DNA from: Caldalkalibacillus mannanilyticus JCM 10596
Lineage (GTDB): Bacteria; Bacillota; Bacilli; Caldalkalibacillales; JCM-10596
DNA: 60,723 bases
Direction of reading: 5' to 3'
Assembly (NCBI RefSeq): GCF_000615945.1
Contig: NZ_BAMO01000033.1
Coordinates: 1-60,723, forward strand
The notes under the pieces were generated by a model, which saw nothing but the letters and a program-made list of their open reading frames with translations, searched no databases and had not been told where the DNA came from. The translations under genes and the position numbers were made by a program. Positions 52,927 to 60,723 of the stretch are shown piece by piece. Each line of letters begins with the position of its first letter. Position 1 is the first letter of the stretch.

Positions 52927-52992
52927 ACCTGTATGACTCATGTGGTGGCATTCTTTTGCCACTACACTATGAGATCATACAGGTCCTTTTTT
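52927..52992 (+). terminator. Terminator after abrB
   Basis: Outer stem ACCTGTATGA / TCATACAGGT and inner TGGCA / TGCCA, followed by CCTTTTTT on the plus strand. Confidence 0.85.
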
Positions 52993-53037
52993 GTCCTTTG
53001 ACACGTCTTGGAATTGAATAAATATACATTTCATTTT

Positions 53038-53937
53038 TTACGTAACATGGTAGGCTTGATATACCTCACGCTTCGGCATTCCTCGATCAACCGCTGTGGT
53101 CTTGATCGCTTCTTTCACATCTAACCCTTGTTCTATATAAGAATCAACATGCTCCACAATAGAAAAATCCTTCCACCACAAAGTGGCTTCCTTCTCTTTT
53201 TGCAGCTGTTGAAGCTCTTCTTGATTTTCATTACCTTGAATAATAATACAAAATTCCCCTCTTATTTCTTCTCGTTCACTCCATTCAACTAATTCCCCTA
53301 ATGAGCCTCTAATGTATTCTTCATGTTTCTTGGAAATTTCTCTGACGATGGCTCCACTGCGATCTGCTCCCAACACTTTTTCCATCGACGCTAACGTTTC
53401 TTTTAAACGATGCGGTGCTTCATAAAAAATAAGGGTCTGAGTGATATATTTTAGCTCAACAAGCTCTTCTTCTCTTTTTTTCTTTTGACGATCGATAAAC
53501 CCGATAAACACAAATCTTTTGGTTGATAATCCAGAGGCTATTAAGGCGGTTAGACCTGCATTCGCCCCAGGCAAAGCGACAACAGAGATGTGAGCCTCTG
53601 TGGCTAGCCGAGTTAGGTCTTCACCAGGATCGGATATTCCAGGCATTCCAGCATCCGTTACAAGGGCGATTCTTTTCCCTGCTTTGAGATCTTCAAGAAT
53701 TTCTAGCCCTTTCTTCTCCTTATTGTGCTCGTGATAGCTAATCAGTTGTTTTTCAATCTGAAAATAATTGAGTAGCTTTCTTGATTGTCTTGTATCTTCG
53801 GCAGCAATATAATCAACTTCTTTTAGGGTTTCTACCGCTCGAAAAGTCATGTCCTGTAAATTTCCAATTGGTGTAGGGACGAGAAATAAGCATCCCTCCT
53901 CTTCTTTTATAGCATAACTATGTTGATTCCAGCTCAT
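53038..53937 (-). CDS. rsmI: 16S rRNA 2'-O-methyltransferase RsmI
   Basis: Methylates C1402 of 16S rRNA. A 299-residue tetrapyrrole-methylase-fold enzyme: VPTPIGNLQDMTFRA, EDTRQSRKLL, TDAGMPGISDPGE and the FYEAPHRL box. Start at 53937 with AAAGGAG 9 bases upstream. It overlaps yazA by 20 bases. Confidence 0.96.
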   Translation of the reverse strand: MSWNQHSYAIKEEEGCLFLVPTPIGNLQDMTFRAVETLKEVDYIAAEDTRQSRKLLNYFQIEKQLISYHEHNKEKKGLEILEDLKAGKRIALVTDAGMPGISDPGEDLTRLATEAHISVVALPGANAGLTALIASGLSTKRFVFIGFIDRQKKKREEELVELKYITQTLIFYEAPHRLKETLASMEKVLGADRSGAIVREISKKHEEYIRGSLGELVEWSEREEIRGEFCIIIQGNENQEELQQLQKEKEATLWWKDFSIVEHVDSYIEQGLDVKEAIKTTAVDRGMPKREVYQAYHVT

Positions 53938-54193
53938 GATTATGGACTCCTTTCTCAACGAGTCTCCTTTTTTGTATCGTTGAAAGCTTCTTTATTTCTG
54001 CTTCTTTTCTTAAGGCAGTCGATTTATCTTCAAATTCTTCTACATACTTTAGCTGAAAAGGACCTCTACCCCTTGTATATTTAGCCCCCTTCCCTATCTC
54101 ATGCAGGTGAAGTCGGCGCTCTATATCGTTTGTATAGCCTGTATAGAGGCTATGATCCTTGCATTGAATGATGTAGACAAAGTGCTTACTCAT
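53918..54193 (-). CDS. yazA: GIY-YIG endonuclease-family protein YazA
   Basis: A 91-residue single GIY-YIG domain: [19 protein letters not shown] (GIY...YIG variant YII...YTG), with [15 protein letters not shown] and the glutamate after it. The role is unknown; a SLX1-like nuclease relative. Overlaps trmN6 by 8 bases and rsmI by 20. Confidence 0.9.
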   Translation of the reverse strand: MSKHFVYIIQCKDHSLYTGYTNDIERRLHLHEIGKGAKYTRGRGPFQLKYVEEFEDKSTALRKEAEIKKLSTIQKRRLVEKGVHNHELEST

Positions 54194-54938
54194 GCTTAGG
54201 AGCTCCAAAGTATATTTCCTGAAGTTCACTCGTGTACTCATTATGATCATCGTAAACCACGAGAGGAGGAAGCAGCTTTAAATCTGGTTGGGCATCCTTC
54301 ATTCCCTCTACTAACACCATGTTCGCCTCCTTATGGCGCTTAGGATGAACAAAGCGTAAACGCTTAGGCTCAAGTCGATATTGTCTCATCAGTGTGAGGA
54401 TATCCATGAGACGATTCGGACGGTGTACATAACAAGCCTTGCCTCCTGGACGCAGTAATTGTGCAGAAACTTTAATCACATCCTCTAAGCTGCACATGAT
54501 TTCATGTCTGGCAATAGCATAGTGCTCATTCTGATGGTGTTCTCCTGTAACCACAGGCATATAAGGAGGATTACAGGTAAGATAATCAAACAGCCCATGC
54601 CCTATTTTTTGCGGGGCCTCCTTCAAATCCATATGATGAATCGTAATCTGGTCTTGAAGCTGATTTAAAGCCACACTCCTGTTCGCCATATCAAATAGTC
54701 TATCCTGAATTTCAACAGCTTCAATCTTAGCCTTAGATCTAGCACTAAGCAGGAGAGGAATCACTCCATTTCCCGTACACAAATCCATCATTCTCCCTTT
54801 AGTTAAAGGAATAGAAGCAAATTTAGCTAATAATACGGCATCCATTGAAAAAGAAAAAACCTCTGGGCTCTGAATGATTTTTAAATCATTGGTTAATAGG
54901 TAATCCATACGTTCATTCTGCTGTAGTTTTACTTCCAT
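54186..54938 (-). CDS. trmN6: tRNA1(Val) (adenine37-N6)-methyltransferase (YabB/TrmN6)
   Basis: A 250-residue SAM methyltransferase with motif [15 protein letters not shown] and the adenine-N6 catalytic NPPYMPV. The name follows E. coli TrmN6; B. subtilis YabB is the positional equivalent. It heads the trmN6-yazA-rsmI unit. Confidence 0.9.
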   Translation of the reverse strand: MEVKLQQNERMDYLLTNDLKIIQSPEVFSFSMDAVLLAKFASIPLTKGRMMDLCTGNGVIPLLLSARSKAKIEAVEIQDRLFDMANRSVALNQLQDQITIHHMDLKEAPQKIGHGLFDYLTCNPPYMPVVTGEHHQNEHYAIARHEIMCSLEDVIKVSAQLLRPGGKACYVHRPNRLMDILTLMRQYRLEPKRLRFVHPKRHKEANMVLVEGMKDAQPDLKLLPPLVVYDDHNEYTSELQEIYFGAPKHE

Positions 54939-55018
54939 ATTCTTCTTCCTTTATCTTCTATGTAATAATACTAACAATCGTTGGCCTACAAACAATCGCT
55001 ATTCTGTTTTTCTATGTG

Positions 55019-55043
55019 AAAAAAGAGTCTGTTCCCCAGACTC
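55019..55043 (-). terminator. Terminator beyond yabA and the repeat copy
   Basis: Stem GAGTCTG / CAGACTC with a 5-base loop, then TTTTTT on the minus strand. It is separated from yabA by the repeat at 55045-55231. Confidence 0.8.
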
Positions 55044-55044
55044 C

Positions 55045-55231
55045 TTTCTTACTGAATAAGAAAGTATAAATTTTTGTATAATCTTTATAACAAAAATTTA
55101 TACTTTCTGGCAGCATGATATAGGACGACTTGCGACGTTGTCGCTTAGCGTCACTTATGCAGTTGCTGTGAAAGCTTCCTCTAAAGAAGGACTAGACGAC
55201 ATCTTCGAAAGGGCTTCAATAGAAGCTTTTC
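55045..55231 (+). repeat. Long copy of a dispersed element, between yabA and its terminator
   Basis: It shares ACTGAATAAGAAAGTAT and GACATCTTCGAAAGGGCTTC-AA-TAGAAGCTTTT with 47790-47853 (minus strand). An open frame without a good start crosses it on the plus strand and includes KEGLDDIFERASIEAF. Between the shared blocks lies a 19-bp perfect inverted repeat (55061-55109 region). It ends exactly at the yabA stop codon. Both ends can fold into hairpins. Confidence 0.6.
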
Positions 55232-55588
55232 TTACTTATTTAAAAATGAGAGGCAAAATAGACAATCTCCTTCACGTCGAACACTTCCATAATGTAAATT
55301 ACATATATGAAACCCTTCCTGATAAAGTCTAGCTAGATTGTCATAGCCTTCTCCAACTAACTGTTTTTTATGATTTTTATCTAGATTCTCAACATCAGTT
55401 GGTGGAGTAATTTCTTCCTTTACCTTTTCGTCAAGTCGTTCTCTGAGGTGTTTGTTTTCTAGTGTTAGGTAATTATTTTCTTCAATCAGCTTGGCCACTA
55501 TTTGTTTAATATTACCTATATTTTGATGGAGTTCTTCTATCTGATGTTCAAGATGTACTACATGGTCATATAACGCTTTTTTATCCAC
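55232..55588 (-). CDS. yabA: Replication initiation control protein YabA
   Basis: Binds DnaA and DnaN to restrain initiation. Leucine-zipper coiled coil at residues about 5-60 ([19 protein letters not shown]), linker, and a C-terminal zinc domain: HICNLHYGS and CLFC. Start is probably the GTG at 55588 with GGGGTGG 5 bases upstream; another GTG at 55597 is possible. The length is about 118 residues. Confidence 0.92.
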   Translation of the reverse strand: MDKKALYDHVVHLEHQIEELHQNIGNIKQIVAKLIEENNYLTLENKHLRERLDEKVKEEITPPTDVENLDKNHKKQLVGEGYDNLARLYQEGFHICNLHYGSVRREGDCLFCLSFLNK

Positions 55589-55618
55589 TATATCCACCCC
55601 GTCCTAAATCCCATCACC

Positions 55619-56461
55619 CTAATCTTCGACTAATTGATTGCCTACTGCCTCTAGTTTTACCTGTTCTCCAATCAGTTCGTCAAGGGTAAACTCAATCACT
55701 CTCTCTGGCTCTGCCAGCTCCACTTGAACCAATTTCTCTAAGATATTCAGACCTACCACTCGACCTCTGCCTAACGGCGTATTCGCGGTTTCACCTATGT
55801 CCGGTAAATCCTTAATTGCCGATTCATATTGATCATTCTCATATTTTAAACAACACATCAAGCGACCGCATAACCCAGAGATTTTTGAAGGGTTCAGAGA
55901 TAAATTCTGGTCCTTGGCCATCTTAATGGAAACAGGTTCAAAATCCCCTAAGAAGGATGAGCAGCACAATACACGACCACATGGACCGATTCCACCAAGC
56001 ATTTTAGCCTCGTCTCTTACTCCTATTTGTCGAAGTTCAATCCGTGTTCTAAAAATAGCTGCCAAATCCTTGACCAATTCTCTAAAGTCAACTCGCCCCT
56101 CTGCCGTAAAGTAAAAGATCACTTTATTACGATCAAACGTATATTCCACATCAACAAGCTTCATTTCTAACTCATGCTCGTGTATTTTCTCCGCACAAAT
56201 ATGAAAGGCTTCCTTAGCTGAGCTTTTATTCTCATCTACTTGGAGCTTGTCTTTATTATCTGCAATTCTCAGCACCTTTTTCAGTGGGAGAACCACATCA
56301 TCCTCATTGACTTCCTTAATCATCGTCACGGCTTTTCCGTACTCAATTCCTCTAGACGTTTCGACAATCACAAATTGGTCCTTCTCTATATCAAATTGAT
56401 CTGGATCAAAGTAATAGATTTTTCCAGCTTTCTTAAATCGAACTCCAATGACTTTAAACAT
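55619..56461 (-). CDS. ricT: PSP1-domain protein RicT (YaaT)
   Basis: Part of the RicA-RicF-RicT complex that affects RNase Y and Spo0A phosphorylation. The 280-residue protein has the PSP1 core and cysteine motifs GPCGRVLCCSSF and GLCGRLMCCL, consistent with Fe-S binding. It lies 3 bases after holB and precedes yabA. Confidence 0.94.
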   Translation of the reverse strand: MFKVIGVRFKKAGKIYYFDPDQFDIEKDQFVIVETSRGIEYGKAVTMIKEVNEDDVVLPLKKVLRIADNKDKLQVDENKSSAKEAFHICAEKIHEHELEMKLVDVEYTFDRNKVIFYFTAEGRVDFRELVKDLAAIFRTRIELRQIGVRDEAKMLGGIGPCGRVLCCSSFLGDFEPVSIKMAKDQNLSLNPSKISGLCGRLMCCLKYENDQYESAIKDLPDIGETANTPLGRGRVVGLNILEKLVQVELAEPERVIEFTLDELIGEQVKLEAVGNQLVED

Positions 56462-56464
56462 CGC

Positions 56465-57441
56465 TTATCCCTCCTTTAAACGAAGCACTAATTGCTCTAG
56501 AAGGAGTTGTGGGTTAACATTAGCATAAAGGCGCTTTTTGGCACTTAGTATAGCCTCAATTCCCCTAGTAATTCTCTCCTGAGACAGTAATAGCGCCTGC
56601 TTATTTAACTTTTCTACTGAATCAATATTTATATATTTATCCGTTAGATGGCATTTTGTATACATGAGATCTTTATACCAAAACAAAAGAAACTCTAACG
56701 CTATATCGATTTGTTCTCTTTCTTTGGCAACTTTCAACCATTTATCCTGTACATGAAAAAAAGCCTTTGAAGAGTTTTGCAGAATCTCTTCTACTAATTG
56801 TATCATTAAATTTCTTAGTTCTGCAAACCATTCTGATTGGCAAAGGTTACGTGCCTCTTCCAAATCTGTTGTTATGTGGGAGGCTGTTTTTGCTATAGCT
56901 AGTCCATATTCAGGAGATAATACTTCCATAAGCTGTTCAGGAGAAGGTGGATAGAACGTCATCTCTTGACATCTAGAGATAATCGTTGGTAATAAGCGAT
57001 GGCGATGTTCCGTCAAGAGGATCGCCACGGTTCCAGAATGGGGCTCCTCTAAAAATTTAAGGAGGCTGTTTGAGGCTTGGACAGTCATCGTTTCAATGCG
57101 ATCTATAATATATACCTTTCGGCTACTTTCTACACCACGATATGAAAATTCCTTTTGTAATTGACGAACCTGATCAATTTTGATGGATGTACCTCTGCTT
57201 CAACCCAATGCACATCAGGATGGTTTCTATTTCGAATTCGTTGGCACTCGTGACACTGACCACAAGGCATTTGATCCTCTCTTTGAATACAAAATAGGGC
57301 TTGAGCAAAAAAAAGAGCCAAAGCTTTCTTCCCAGCTCCTTTTTTCCCCACAAAAAGATAAGCATGAGCTAAGCGATTTTTGGCAATAATTTTCGTGATC
57401 CATTCCATCATATGGGGCTGTGTCGTGTTTTCAAATTGCAT
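56465..57441 (-). CDS. holB: DNA polymerase III delta' subunit, frameshifted in this sequence
   Basis: Clamp-loader ATPase-fold subunit. It has the P-loop-like GKKGAGKKALALFFAQAL, a zinc module (CGQCHECQRI), and the LLKFLEEP segment of sensor/SRC type. The frame breaks at 57192-57193: WVEAE should continue GTSIKIDQVRQLQKEF with one more G. Restored length is about 325 residues. It follows darA by 20 bases, with no yaaR between them. Confidence 0.92.
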
Positions 57442-57461
57442 AGTTAGCTCCTTGTATCCTC

Positions 57462-57803
<342 letters not shown>

Positions 57804-57832
57804 CTATACGGTTATCATATGATTTATCAGCC

Positions 57833-58474
57833 CTATCTGTTTCTCAAAAGTTGCTGAATGTCTTCTCTAATAAGCTCTTGAATCATTTCTATCGATTCGG
57901 CTCCATTCACTAATTTGATTCTTGCCTCACTTTTCGCTAGGGCTAAGAAGCCTTGACGCACTCTCTGATGGTAGTCCAATTCTTTTTGCTCGATGCGATC
58001 TAAGGATTGATTAAATTCTTGAGCGTTCCTCGCCTTCATTCTTTCTCTCCCGATTTCTGGAGATACATCAATGAGAAACGTTCGGTCTGGTGTTAACCCT
58101 CCAGTGGCGAAGCGATTAATTTCTTGGATCATCTCTTCTCCAAAGCCTAAGCCATATCCTTGATAAGCTATACTTGCATCTACAAAGCGATCACAAACAA
58201 CTACTTTCCCCAGTTGCAGGGCTGGCTTAATCACTTCCTCAACATGCTGAGCTCTAGAAGCAGCATAGAGCAATATTTCTGTTTTTGATGCCATTTTCGT
58301 ATGCTCTGGATCTAGAATAATTTGTCTAATTAAATCACTTATTGTCGTTCCCCCAGGCTCCCTGGTTTTAATAAAGTCGATGTTTCTTTCTTGTAAGAAC
58401 TCAACAAGTCGTTGTAATTGTGTTGATTTTCCTGATCCATCTGGACCTTCAAAAGTGATAAATAATCCATTCAC
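57833..58474 (-). CDS. tmk: Thymidylate kinase
   Basis: Phosphorylates dTMP to dTDP. P-loop FEGPDGSGKSTQ, TREPGGTTISD and VCDRFVDASIAYQGYG. The GTG start at 58474 (AAGGAG 10 bases upstream) gives 213 residues, closer to the family than the ATG at 58501. It is 36 bases downstream of the decarboxylase gene. Confidence 0.95.
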   Translation of the reverse strand: MNGLFITFEGPDGSGKSTQLQRLVEFLQERNIDFIKTREPGGTTISDLIRQIILDPEHTKMASKTEILLYAASRAQHVEEVIKPALQLGKVVVCDRFVDASIAYQGYGLGFGEEMIQEINRFATGGLTPDRTFLIDVSPEIGRERMKARNAQEFNQSLDRIEQKELDYHQRVRQGFLALAKSEARIKLVNGAESIEMIQELIREDIQQLLRNR

Positions 58475-58510
58475 GATCTTCTGTCTCCTTGATTGCTTCA
58501 TTTCCTTATT

Positions 58511-59968
58511 CTATACTTCCACTTTTATCGTCTTAAATCCTCTATTTTTCCCTTGAAAATAAGCACCTTTTTCTTGAAGCTGGGTAATGCTCTGAATCGC
58601 TTCTGAAGTGATTCTTTCACCAGATAATATAAGGGGGATTCCTGGAGGATAGGGAATGATCATTTCAGTCGCTATTTTGCCGATCGAGGAGGAGAAGAGG
58701 ACCTCCTGTTGTTCATGCTCTCTATAGCTCTTCATCACAATAGGCTGTCCTATTTTCCCTTCTTTGTGCTTCGAACTTATGCTGATATGAGGTTCAACAT
58801 ATGTCTTCGGCTTATGTTGGACATAAATATTTTGTAGCTCCTGCACCAACGCCTGATTCCACTCTTCAACAGGGTCTAATGGTAAAGTAAGTAAAATATT
58901 TTGAGGATCTGCCATTTCACAATAGATGTTTTTTTGCTCTAATCGTTCTTGTAAAGCATAACCAGATAACCCTTCTATGGAGCGAATCGTCAGTTTATAT
59001 GGGTCCATCTCTACCCTAAACTGATTTGCTTCCTGAACAATAAGGGAAGAGGCTACATACCCAGCTTGTCCTATTTGAGTCCTTAGTTCCTCATACTCAG
59101 CTATGCTTAATCTCCAATCATCCTCGGTTCTATCCTGAATGAACTGACGAGCCAAATCTAATGATGCCATTAACGGATAGGAAGGGCTACTGGATTGCAA
59201 GCTCTGCAAATAATACTTCAAATCAGCTCTACTCACCCTATTGCCTTGCACATGTAACATCGAAGTCATGGTCATCGAGGTTAGCATTTTATGAGTCGAT
59301 TGAACACTGATATCCGCTCCTAGATTCATGGCTGACGGAGGTAATCCTGTATACTGTCCAAAATGAGCACCATGCGCTTCATCCACTAGGACAAAAAGTC
59401 CTTTGTGGTGAACATATTCAACCATTTCTTGTATATCCCCAGCCATTCCATAATAGTTGGGATAGGTTAATATAAGTCCTTTAGCCTTAGGATATTTTCC
59501 CACTGCTTGTTTTACCGTTTCAACATGTAAGCCAATGGGAACCGCGAAAGTGGGGCACACTTCGGGTTCTAGAAATATAGCTTCTGCGCCCGCTAATGCC
59601 AGTCCATGAAAAATAGATTTATGACTGTTTCTCTGAACTAGGACCTGCTTTCCGCGATTCATGGTCGCTAAAATCATAGAGATGTTACCAACCGTACTCC
59701 CGTTGACTAAGAAAAATGTCTGTTCAGCAAAAAAAGTTTGGGCTGCCAGCATTTGAGCGTCCGCTATCATTCCTTCAGGATGGTGTAAATCATCCAAGCC
59801 CGTTAGTTCCGTAACATCCCATTTCATGACTGTCTGATGCGTTGGATACGCATTAGGCTGAATGCAATGTCCTCCTTTATGCCCTGGTACATGAAAACGC
59901 TTAGGCTGCTTTTCAGCAAATTCCATTAGGGCACGTTGAATAGGAGCTTCTCTCCGTATATGCTTCAT
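58511..59968 (-). CDS. yaaO: Orn/Lys/Arg decarboxylase family protein (YaaO-like)
   Basis: PLP fold-type I decarboxylase, 485 residues. PLP-binding region DEAHGAHFG and Schiff-base lysine in QSTHKMLTSMT; N-terminal RFHVPGHKGG is typical. Substrate (arginine, lysine or ornithine) cannot be decided from the sequence. Positional equivalent of yaaO upstream of tmk. Confidence 0.9.
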   Translation of the reverse strand: MKHIRREAPIQRALMEFAEKQPKRFHVPGHKGGHCIQPNAYPTHQTVMKWDVTELTGLDDLHHPEGMIADAQMLAAQTFFAEQTFFLVNGSTVGNISMILATMNRGKQVLVQRNSHKSIFHGLALAGAEAIFLEPEVCPTFAVPIGLHVETVKQAVGKYPKAKGLILTYPNYYGMAGDIQEMVEYVHHKGLFVLVDEAHGAHFGQYTGLPPSAMNLGADISVQSTHKMLTSMTMTSMLHVQGNRVSRADLKYYLQSLQSSSPSYPLMASLDLARQFIQDRTEDDWRLSIAEYEELRTQIGQAGYVASSLIVQEANQFRVEMDPYKLTIRSIEGLSGYALQERLEQKNIYCEMADPQNILLTLPLDPVEEWNQALVQELQNIYVQHKPKTYVEPHISISSKHKEGKIGQPIVMKSYREHEQQEVLFSSSIGKIATEMIIPYPPGIPLILSGERITSEAIQSITQLQEKGAYFQGKNRGFKTIKVEV

Positions 59969-60048
59969 TGAGTTTTCTCCCTTGTATTTGGTTCTCCGTC
60001 ATGATTCTACATGATTCTTGTTATCTATTTTACACTGATTGTGAACGT

Positions 60049-60075
60049 AAAAAAACAGAGACTTTAAGATCTCTG
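60049..60075 (-). terminator. Terminator after gin
   Basis: Stem CAGAGA / TCTCTG with an 8-base loop, then TTTTTTT on the minus strand. Confidence 0.8.
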
Positions 60076-60077
60076 CT

Positions 60078-60284
60078 TTAAGCATTTTCTTTTAACCATA
60101 TTTTTCTCATTTGTTTAATAAAGAAAGGGTACTTTTCATCTACCACATCTGTACTTACCATTTCACCTTCACACTCTTTACAAATAAAATGATCCCATAT
60201 ATGAATACCAATATGATGTTCTTTTGAGCAAACAATACAAGTCGTGTTTTGTTTCTTCTTTATTTGAAGTTCAGACTGATTCAT
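60078..60284 (-). CDS. gin: Sigma factor G inhibitor Gin (CsfB)
   Basis: A 68-residue zinc-binding anti-sigma factor. Two CxxC pairs, CIVC and CKEC, flank GIHIWDHFI; then a C-terminal KYPFFIKQMRKIW. It keeps sigma-G inactive early in the forespore. Start at 60284 with GGAGG 7 bases upstream. A weak GTATG / CATAATG pair upstream might be its forespore promoter, but I am not confident. Confidence 0.92.
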   Translation of the reverse strand: MNQSELQIKKKQNTTCIVCSKEHHIGIHIWDHFICKECEGEMVSTDVVDEKYPFFIKQMRKIWLKENA

Positions 60285-60459
60285 TTCTACTCCTCCGTTT
60301 CCCCATGTAATGGTTTCAATTTGCCACATCCCGCTATCTATTCTTCATTATGGAAATCCTTTGCCCATTTCATACTCTCATTATTCATTTATTTTTATTT
60401 TTTGGGATTATTTTTTGATCTATATTATTATAATGATTTCGATTCGATAAGTGCATAAG

Positions 60460-60488
60460 AAAAACTCGGCAATGCCCGAGTCCTTTTT
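60460..60488. terminator. Bidirectional terminator upstream of gin
   Basis: Stem ACTCGG / CCGAGT with runs of T on both strands. It would end a transcript entering from the right on the minus strand. Confidence 0.7.
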
Positions 60489-60498
60489 GTTTTGTGTT

Positions 60499-60670
60499 TT
60501 TATGAAGCTTAATACCTCAAACTGACGGCAGGGGAATACCTATCCTCCATTCCAACGCTCATCGCTTAACTTCCATTTCGGCAGGTATTCCTGCCTAGCT
60601 TGTCCTCTCTAGTCTAACATTGGATCTCTTCCACTCTGTTCGCGGATTTTCTGTCTCCAATTTTATCAGA
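60499..60670 (-). other. Structured non-coding stretch, unknown
   Basis: No gene is seen. On the minus strand it has a GGCAGG-AATA-CCTGCC hairpin, whose left arm can alternatively pair with GGTATTCCCCTGCC about 50 bases on. Between them is CCGAAATGGAAGTTAAGC, similar to the 5S rRNA motif CCGAACACGGAAGTTAAGC, but the rest does not follow 5S. It lies between two terminators (60460-60488 and 60676-60698). The remaining 60285-60459 is AT-rich and empty. Confidence 0.35.
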
Positions 60671-60675
60671 AAACT

Positions 60676-60698
60676 TAAAAAGGGATCTCTCGATCCCT
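60676..60698 (-). terminator. Terminator near the right edge
   Basis: Perfect 7-bp stem AGGGATC / GATCCCT with a 4-base loop and a T-run on the minus strand, ending a transcript from outside the window. Confidence 0.75.
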
Positions 60699-60723
60699 AA
60701 AATCTTATAAATTCTTATACGCT

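Noticed and set aside
60499-60670. A functional 5S rRNA gene
   Set aside because: Only one short motif resembles 5S; the 5' and 3' pairing stem and most conserved bases are not found, so I list it as unknown.

Overview
The window is a contiguous piece of a low-GC, endospore-forming Bacillales chromosome. It covers the conserved block that in Bacillus subtilis runs from csfB/tmk past abrB, spoVG, mfd, spoIIE and ftsH to lysS, here in reverse orientation. All but two genes (abrB and a metallo-beta-lactamase-fold gene) lie on the minus strand. Sporulation genes (spoIIE, spoVG, spoVT, yabG, yabP, yabQ, fin, gin, an sspF-like SASP gene) together with veg, abrB and the folate operon fix the lineage. 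Several differences from B. subtilis point to a Paenibacillaceae-like relative (Brevibacillus, Paenibacillus or Ammoniphilus type; inference): nadABC between ftsH and coaX, a foldase gene between mfd and spoVT, an HU gene between rqcP and mazG, a two-gene ThrE-type exporter between yabT and tilS, and no yaaR between yaaQ/darA and holB.

Layout from left to right, read mostly on the minus strand: lysS and greA (0.2-2.3 kb); the folate operon pabB-pabA-pabC-folP-folB-folK-yazB-dus (8.4 down to 2.4 kb); a plus-strand MBL-fold gene with an operator-like palindrome; cysK, a membrane-anchored PpiC protein, hslO and coaX; nadABC; ftsH, hprT, tilS; the exporter pair; yabT, yabS, spoIIE; yabR, divIC, yabQ, yabP, rqcP, hup, mazG, the yabM-like flippase and spoVT; a lipoprotein foldase, mfd, fin, pth; ctc, prs, glmU; spoVG; ridA, purR, ispE; SASP, veg, yabG; ksgA, rnmV, yabE; tatD and metG behind a T-box; abrB; rsmI, yazA, trmN6; yabA, ricT, holB, darA, tmk, an Orn/Lys/Arg decarboxylase; and gin at the right edge. 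Many adjacent genes overlap by 1-20 bases, which supports translationally coupled operons.

Regulatory sequence is unusually readable. There are consensus vegetative promoters (nadA, glmU, yabE, tandem veg), a Spo0A-type spoIIE promoter with a 21-bp spacer, an abrB promoter region with three perfect 0A boxes, and candidate sigma-E (yabP), sigma-G (spoVT, fin, SASP), sigma-H (spoVG) and sigma-K (yabG) promoters. A PurBox precedes purR, a T-box precedes metG, and there are about twenty terminators.

A major caution: fourteen otherwise intact housekeeping genes carry frameshifts (lysS, hslO, nadA, nadB, tilS, yabT, yabS, spoIIE, yabR, mfd, pth, prs, purR, ispE and holB are the affected set, counting spoIIE which also has an in-frame TGA). 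Each can be restored by adding back one or two bases, nearly always in a short homopolymer. Because many are essential, this looks like a systematic indel error in the assembly and not gene decay, so these genes are annotated over their full span as CDS.

I found no defence island, CRISPR array, insertion sequence or prophage. The least explained features are a repeat shared between 47.8 kb and 55.1 kb whose conserved part looks protein-coding, a 19-bp perfect hairpin inside one copy, and a structured non-coding stretch at the right edge.
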